From contig JAEBUN010000001.1 in the NCBI GenBank assembly GCA_023014365.1, forward strand, positions 3,100,001-3,164,000: 64,000 nt of DNA, written 5' to 3'. The position numbers were made by a program, and so were the translations under genes. Below, piece by piece: positions 58,500 to 64,000 of this stretch. Every line of letters begins with the position of its first letter. Positions within the stretch are counted from its first letter, which is position 1. Source of the stretch: Lepiota brunneoincarnata. Taxonomy: Eukaryota > Basidiomycota > Agaricomycetes > Agaricales > Agaricaceae. The notes beneath the pieces are model-generated. The model ran no database searches, was not told the DNA's origin, and was given only the letters and a program-made list of their open reading frames with translations.

Positions 58500-59035
58500 A
58501 ACTCTGGAGTTCAAGCCTGGAGACAAAGTTTCCTGGATGCATTGGACATACAAACCACATGACCATCCAAGAAACTCTCACATTGCCAGTTAGGACCCTA
58601 TGCAATTGACAAACAGGTCAGCTCCAACACATACCAACTGAAGCTACTGAAATCCATGAGATGCCTCCATCTGGTCTTCAATGTGGTAAAGCTCACACTT
58701 GCTCCCATGGACCCCATTCCCAGATGCCAGCCCAAACCACTGCCAGCACCCATCATCATTGAGGATGAAGAAGAGTGGGAAGTTGAGGAAATCCTGGATA
58801 GCCACATCCACCGGAGGAGACTCCAGTTCCTAGTAAAATGGAAGGACTTCAGGATTGAAGAAAACTCCTGGGAATTGGCCAAGGACATCCATGCCCTTGA
58901 CTATGTAATGGAATTCTATCAACAACACCCAGAAGCTCCAAGACAGATTAAGAGTCTTGCATTTGGCTCAATCCCCTTCTGTGCCCTCAATCCAACCATT
59001 GTGCTGAGTCATCACAACCTTGAAGGGGGGGTAGG
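58500..59035 (+). pseudogene. 3' fragment of a plus-strand chromovirus pol with chromodomain
   Basis: The plus strand reads the C-terminal part of an integrase: a barrel segment near 58640-58700 (TYQLKLLKSMRCLHLVFNVV), then an acidic stretch and a chromodomain (WEVEEILDSHIHRRRLQFLV, KWKDFRIEENSWELAKD). Upstream at about 58515-58560 are FKPGDKVSW-type codons broken by stops. It is truncated on the left against the fragment at 58178-58499 and runs into its own LTR at 59036 after a G-rich polypurine tract (gaaggggggg). RT and the integrase core are missing. Confidence 0.7.
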
Positions 59036-59506
59036 TGTAAGGGGAACTCTGGGTCATTGCTCACAACTGCAGATTTGGAATTCTGATCCCCAGACTCCCT
59101 ACCTTCAGAAATCTAACCCCCAACCTCCCTGCACTCAGAAATGCGATTCCCAGCCTCCCAATGCTCAGAAATCCGACTCCCAGCCCTCCTGCACTTGGAA
59201 TTCCCTCCTACACCCCTCTGACACAGATGTGAACCCTCAGTGGTGTGCATGACCCTATCCCAAGCCCATTCCCAACTATACTTACTTTAGGCATCCCTGA
59301 CACCTCATGGCCATTTATGTAGAGTAGATTACTCAACTCAGACCTTATGGCAGGTAGTATAAGTAGTATAGGTGAGCTTGGAGAAATCTTACTCAATTCT
59401 CTAAGGCTTCTCCCTGCTCAGGTATGTACTTAGTAGAAGTCTGGAAATGATACTAAGGTTTCTCCCTACTCAGCCAATGCAACACAGCAACCAGGTCACC
59501 CTTACA
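59036..59506 (+). repeat. LTR of the plus-strand chromovirus remnant
   Basis: The sequence starts TGTAAGGGGAAC and ends CACCCTTACA (471 bp) with inverted ends TGTAAG..CTTACA, and it follows a polypurine tract and a pol end. It is therefore the 3' LTR of the fragment at 58500-59035. About three 30-bp repeats ending in ctcagaa lie at 59080-59205. Confidence 0.65.
59080..59205 (+). repeat. 30-bp tandem repeats inside the LTR
   Basis: Degenerate units read like aatc-cgactcccagcctccc-tgctcag and encode a 10-residue QKSDSQPPC-type repeat in one frame. The unit length and similarity are clear, but the boundaries are approximate. Confidence 0.55.
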
Positions 59507-60690
59507 GCATCCTGATAGCTTGGTTCACTAAGCTTAGTGATAATGAGCTGGTTTGAACACTTCCAAGGCTTGAATATCCTCAATTCAGTCAAACTGGCTA
59601 CTATGGGACATAGTACCAATCCTCTATAGAGTTCTTTAATGATATAGCCAATGATTCTATGTAGAGAATTGTTCTGGAGTATGGAATTCAGGTATAGGCA
59701 TGAAATCAGCATATCATTGCTTAACCTCTGGTCAATGTCTCATATGTGTTTATGGTTGATGACACTGATGTCAAAGGTAGACAAGGCACCAGGGTCTGTC
59801 AGCTGTTGGTGCCACTCCCAGTGAACTTCTGCTTGATAGATGGTCAAAACCTGATCTTCATCTCCACATGCCACCTCATACTGGATGAGATGGTGGTTGA
59901 GGAGGATGAAGAACTGTCCTAGTACCACAATAAGGTTATCAGGCCAACATGCCTGCTTGATGGCTGCCAGGAAGACTGGCTGTGCAAGGGTGACCTGTTG
60001 CTAGGTGAGTTTTTCATCTGGCAGGACTTTGTGCAAGGGATTGACTACAGCCACTGGCCTTAATGCAACTGTATCATTTACCCTGGTGAGAGCAAGGGAG
60101 TCTTGAGGGCATGAGAGGTCTGAGAAAAGGGCATCTTCACAGCCCTCTGGTGTAAAGTACCACATCTCAACATATTCTTTCTGCCTCAGCTTCTTAAGTG
60201 CAAATGTCAAAGGCCAGGGGTCCCTTTTTGCTGTTACCATCCTTCCCTGGTTGAGTGGGTTGAGCCTTGGCTTGGACTTGACCTGCAGGTCCTAGTTGTT
60301 GTGCTGTGCTTGCTGTGGCTCCAGGGATTGGTGGTGGCTCTGTGGAAATGGCAGGTTGCCTAGCCAGACAGGCTCCATCCTTTGCTGATCATCTACTTCT
60401 AGCAGTCTTCTATCTCCAGATTGCCCCTCAATGCCCTGTAAGCAATCATCCCTGTATTACCTGTCTCTGTCCTGGTGCCCTCCACCTACCTGGGGGTTCC
60501 CCTCTCCCTGATGCTTGTTGTTGTCCAGTTGTCTACCATCATCTGGCTACCTGCCATCAGCTGGCTGCCTGGTGCCATTTTCTTGCTCATCTTCTTCTAG
60601 CTGTTGTGCCCACTGAGCTTTCTGGGCTTCATTTTCTTCAATTCAGGCCTGGAGAAGGATGATCACTGCCTGCTGCCCTGAGCAATGCTT
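59470..60690 (-). pseudogene. Decayed mobile-element ORF with TPEGC motif
   Basis: Read from about 60690 down, the frame passes through a Gln/Pro-rich start, then KRDPWPLTFALKKLRQKEY, WYFTPEGCEDALFSD, TRVNDTVALRPVAVV and, after stops, YEVACGDEDQVLTIYQAEVH, and ends with the RIIGYI segment at 59470-59712. From memory this resembles an uncharacterised ORF common in Agaricomycete repeats (KLRQ-EYVELWYFTPEGC pattern), whose function I do not know. Several stops and frame changes show it is broken. It may be the parent of the duplicate fragment at 58178-58499. Confidence 0.45.
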
Positions 60691-61454
60691 GACTTGTGCT
60701 ATTGCCTGCTGGCTATTGTTAGGGTAACCTGAAGGGTTCAAGCAACTCAGGGAGCCAGAACATCACTGCAGGGAAATCCTAAGAGAATAGGATGAGGAAA
60801 CCCCTGCAGGCAAAAACTATGTATATACTTGACTTATATAATCAATATAAATTGAATAAGGCTTGGCTGTGGTGTCTAGGTGTTGCACAAGGCCAGGTAT
60901 GATTAAAATGAGTGTAGGGAGTGAAGATAACAGTCTGAAGTCTATGGGAAATGAGAGGAAACAGGAGAGGGTGAAGGAAGGTGTAGAGGGTGAAGGAAGG
61001 GGTTTAACTGGGCAGTGAGGGGACCTCTGATGTGTTCTGGTTATGCTTGGGGTGCAAGCATTTGAAAGGGGGGATATACAGTGTGCTGGGAGGCTTAGAG
61101 GTGTTTGTGGATTGTCCCCTTACAGCTATGCAGAAGTGTTGCAAGGTGAAGTCTGGGGGGAATACAAGATTTGGGTCATGCTCAAGCCTCAGCATTTGAG
61201 CTTTGGGTTGAGGGGAAAGCCTGGTGAGAAGGAAAGAGGAAGGAGCATGCCTGAGAGAGAGTGAGTGAGGGAGCAAGAGAACATGAGAGGCTTTTTGGAG
61301 AAACAACAGAGCAGGGAGCAATGGTCAGCAGCTACTGCAGCAGTGGTGCAGAACTAAAGGGGCTGTAGTGGTTGTGCCCTACTCAGTCAAAGACTTAATT
61401 CTACTCTCTTGGCTCATTCTGACCAAAGAGCAGATTCTCAACCCATGTAGGGAT
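60691..61454. other. Old repeat DNA without a recognisable gene
   Basis: CpG-poor sequence with purine-rich stretches (60950-61010, 61200-61290). Overlapping short frames on both strands have no family resemblance. It is presumably part of old mobile DNA into which the right-edge element inserted (left flank gggat at 61450-61454). Confidence 0.35.
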
Positions 61455-61869
61455 TGTTACCCGGGTTAGGGGTTCACTCTTGAGTAGCATGGGGTTCGAC
61501 ACAGGATGTCTATACAGACTTGGTCCTGTCCTACTAGGCATGACTTGGAGACAATGGAGCACTATAGTCCAGCTGGTTTAGAGGCAAAGAGTTATAGGAG
61601 GCAAGAACTTTATAACACTAAGATAAGGATACAAGGGTATGGTACAGTATCCTTATATACTACTATGTGTGGCTATGCTCCTACTATATATATCTGGACC
61701 CAGGTAAATGAGTCATATCCTTATCTATCTAAGTATAGATTGTTCTGATGGTACTTCTGATTGTTTCAGGATGATAGGTCTTCTATCTATTTATACTTCA
61801 GGTGCTTCTGATAAGAGTTCCTTCCGGTGAGGCTTCTGATAAGGGGTTTTAAGGGGACTTCTGATAACA
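61455..61869 (-). repeat. 3' LTR of the right-edge chromovirus
   Basis: A 415-bp segment starting TGTTACCCGG and ending TGATAACA. On the minus strand it begins TGTTATCAGAAG just after GGGGTAA, and the composite chromovirus has the same junction pattern (GGGGATAA then TGTTATGA). The partner LTR lies outside the window, so the boundaries are inferred from the inverted ends. Confidence 0.6.
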
Positions 61870-61994
61870 TTACCCCATTTCTAAGGTTATATTCCACTAT
61901 AACCAGTTTATGTCTTTTCCTTCTGTTGTGTTTGAGTGGAGTTTTTAGAAGTCTCCTACTGGTTCTCCTGCACATGTTAGACATGGTGATGTTG

Positions 61995-62987
61995 TCATAT
62001 GTATCCATCATTGAAGTTGTCTTCCTCAGGGTATTCGAGTCCCAAGTATTGGTAATGGAGGGATGGGGTATTCTGAGGTCGAGCTGCCATAGGTCTGTTA
62101 TAAGGCGTATGCCTTGTTCCTTTTGAGGGGCATTCTGTTTGTTTATGGCAAGGTTGGAATACTCTGCAGTATGGGCATCTGTATTTGATGCAATTGTATG
62201 AGTAGTGGCCTGGGGCATATTGTTTGCAACCAAGGCAAGCGAATTGGGGGCAGTCCATAGCCCAGTGTCTGACTTGTTTGCATTGGATGCATCAGGATCT
62301 GTCATTGGGTTTAGGGTTTGGAATTTGTTGAATGGGAGCAGGGGAGTTCTGTATTGGGGTTGGTTTGGTGGTGATTTTATGGAAGGGGTTGTTATTTCTG
62401 ACAGGATTCTTTCTTCCCAATGTGGGAGTTGGGGTGTCTTTGTTGGTGGGAGGTGCCACATTAGTTTGTTTCTTTCTTGGCATTTGGGACATGAGTCCTT
62501 GGCAAGTGGGGAGGAATGTCTTGTAGTTTTCAGTCCATTTTTGTTGGGTGTGGAAGGCATCGTGGAGGAGTTTTGTTTGTTTGACATGATGGATATAGTT
62601 TGACCATACTTCTTGGTCATAATCGCTGATGGGGGCCTTGTTGACTTTGTCGGTGAGGAATTGGGTGGAGGTGATGGTGCGTAAGTCTTCTATGCTAGTT
62701 GTGACTGGTTCTACATTCTTTACTCCCACTGTATGGAAGTTGATGGGTAAGATGGCTACTGGTTCTGGTTTGGGTGTAGCATTGGGGTTGGGGGTTTCAT
62801 CTCTGATGTTGATGAAGGCATTGGAGGGTGTGAATGGGCATGGCCTTGGGATTGGAGTTGGGGAGTTTCTTTCGACATTGGGATCATCGATGATGACAAC
62901 TGAGGAGGTGGTGGAGGAAGAGGAGAAGGGGGGAGTAGATTGGGGACAGACGAGGTTGAGGTTGTTCATGGACATTGTTGAGTACAT
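61995..62987 (-). pseudogene. Right-edge chromovirus third ORF with three zinc knuckles
   Basis: The ATG at 62985-62987 (MYSTMSMNNLNLVCPQSTPP) overlaps the end of pol. A helical part (DQEVWSNYIHHVKQTKLLHD) resembles TCWKTFTALLYHKRLVHDQ of the other element. After an in-frame TGA (62292-62294) come knuckles CIQCKQVRHWAMDC (x2-x4-x4), CLGCKQYAPGHYSYNC and CPYCRVFQPCHKQTEC, the last two with C-x2-C-x6-H-x4-C spacing. It ends with an acidic tail (YPEEDNFNDGYI) at 61995. A second long frame (61787-62620) overlaps it in the +1 frame, as in the composite element. There is no membrane segment or signal peptide. Function unknown. Confidence 0.6.
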
Positions 62988-64000
62988 TTGGTGGTAGAGC
63001 AAAGTTGCTTCTGGTAGGTTCTGGGTAGTTCCTGGTCGTTGCTGTTAAGTTGATGTTCTTCTTTATACTCTTCCAAGTATTCATCAGCGTTGTTGTGGAG
63101 ATCTTCTTCGGATATCCATTGGTTTTCCATGTGGGAGTATCCTTTCCAATGTACGTAGTATTGGAGTTTCCCACGATATCAGCAGTGATTGAGAATAGCT
63201 TCTATTTTGTATTCTTCTTCTTTGTTAATGATGTCTGGTGGTGGTGGTGTTAGATGAGATCTGTATGCTTCTGTTTTGTTATATGGGGTTAGGAGGTTTT
63301 GGTGGAACACTGGATGTATCTTCCATTTGATTGGAAGTTTTAGTTTGTATGTGAGTGGTGATAGAACTTCTGAGATAAGGAAAGGTCCTAGTCTTTTTGG
63401 GGATATTTTGTTTGAGATGAAGAGGAGTTTGAGGTTCTTGGCTTCTAGCCATACTTTCTGATGTGTTTCAAGGGGTTTGACAGTTCTTCTGGTTCTTTGT
63501 TTCATAATATCGGCAGAGAGTTGATGTGCTGCATGTGCTTCTTTTCTGGTGTCATCGAGGAGTCTGATGCGTTCATCTACTGATGGAAAGTTTGAAGTTT
63601 CCATTACCATGGGTATCGGTGGAGGGTTGTATCCTATGATGAGTTCGAATGGGGATTTCTGCCTTGAGGCATGTATTTTGGAGTTGTGTGCGAACTTGGC
63701 GATAGGGAGGGTTTCTGACCATTCAAGGGGATTCCTGATGCAGTATATGGCGAGATAGGTCTCAATTTCTTGGTTGTACCATTCAGTGGAACCATCTGTC
63801 TGGGGATGGTATGCGGTTGAGAATGCTTGTTGGATGTTTAGGCGTTTGGCTAGTTCTTGGAGGGAGTTGGCAGTGAATCTGGGGTCTTGATCTGATATGA
63901 TTTTATCGGATAATCCAAATCTGGTGAAGACTTTTTCTATTAATAGTTGTCCGATGTTGTCAGTGTTTGATCGATCTGAGGTTGGGATGAAAATTACCCC
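62966..64000 (-). pseudogene. Right-edge chromovirus pol, integrase to chromodomain, partial
   Basis: Open from the right edge: integrase core (FTRFGLSDKIISDQDPRFTA, AFSTAYHPQTDGSTEWYNQE), linker, barrel (KVWLEAKNLKLLFI, LTYKLKLPIKWKIHPVFH) and a chromodomain (YKIEAILNHC, TGA at 63179-63181, then QYYVHWKGYSHMENQWISEE). The TGA sits inside the chromodomain where the family usually has Arg, so CGA-to-TGA is likely. The stop is at 62966-62968. Reverse transcriptase and protease lie outside the window. Confidence 0.8.

Larger units (their letters stand above)
61455..64000 (-). mobile_element. Right-edge chromovirus, partial
   Basis: The 3' part of a second chromovirus on the minus strand: integrase core to chromodomain (62966-64000), a third ORF with zinc knuckles (61995-62987) and a 3' LTR (61455-61869). 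Its 5' part lies beyond the right edge. Organisation matches the composite element at 42198-57328, but the sequences are clearly different. Confidence 0.75.

Noticed and set aside
40000..64000. CRISPR array, prophage or bacterial mobile element
   Set aside because: The tandem repeats are few and lie in LTR or leader sequence. All recognisable genes are eukaryotic retrotransposon genes.
1..64000. tRNA, rRNA or other structured RNA genes
   Set aside because: I saw no tRNA-like cloverleaf or rRNA sequence by eye. A dedicated search would be needed to exclude small RNAs.

Overview
The window looks like nuclear DNA of a filamentous basidiomycete, most likely an Agaricomycete. Genes are dense and interrupted by many introns of about 50-70 nt. 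Two Zn2Cys6/Fungal_trans regulators, a fungal cyclopropane-fatty-acid synthase, several small secreted Kre9/Knh1-like proteins and Ty3/Gypsy elements of fungal type all point the same way. The species cannot be fixed from the sequence alone.

Layout. (1) 1-5.5 kb: unidentified exons at the left edge, then the CCR4-NOT deadenylase CAF1 and an F-box protein, both on the minus strand. (2) 6-18.6 kb, all minus: PWP1 (ribosome biogenesis), Zn2Cys6 regulator A, Mediator subunit MED21 and Zn2Cys6 regulator B. The two regulators are paralogs on either side of MED21 and share a 13-nt microexon inside the zinc cluster. (3) 18.6-39.5 kb: after about 2.5 kb without a clear gene comes a mirror-image block: two Kre9/Knh1-like genes (minus), RIF1 copy A (plus), a cyclopropane-fatty-acid synthase (plus), RIF1 copy B (minus) and two more Kre9/Knh1-like genes (plus). 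The order and the near/near, far/far resemblance of the Kre9-like genes suggest an old inverted duplication. (4) 40-64 kb: nested retrotransposons. A decayed Gypsy gag with its primer-binding site lies beside a 15.1-kb composite, in which a chromovirus (42198-57328, perfect 5-bp target duplication) is interrupted by a second Gypsy element (42932-49816). Right of it are remnants of at least one more chromovirus and a decayed element ORF. A further chromovirus runs off the right edge.

The most unusual signals are in the mobile region. Two different chromoviruses carry a third ORF after pol, in the position of env, with tandem zinc knuckles that include a C-x2-C-x6-H-x4-C form. In the composite element its acidic end runs into the LTR. 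That element also shows a self-primer (a 12-nt PBS complementary to the predicted transcript 5' end, placed 35 nt from a TATA box) and a possible -1 frameshift site at the gag/pol junction. Most apparent nonsense codons in these elements are TGA where CGA would fit, and all LTR-pair differences are transitions, mostly at CpG, which suggests C-to-T decay of methylated CpG.

Caution: at least eight host-gene reading frames need removal of one base, usually in a short homopolymer. One of these lies in the catalytic motif of CAF1. This looks more like consensus over-calls than loss of genes. Introns were placed by eye from GT/GC..AG sites and reading-frame continuity.
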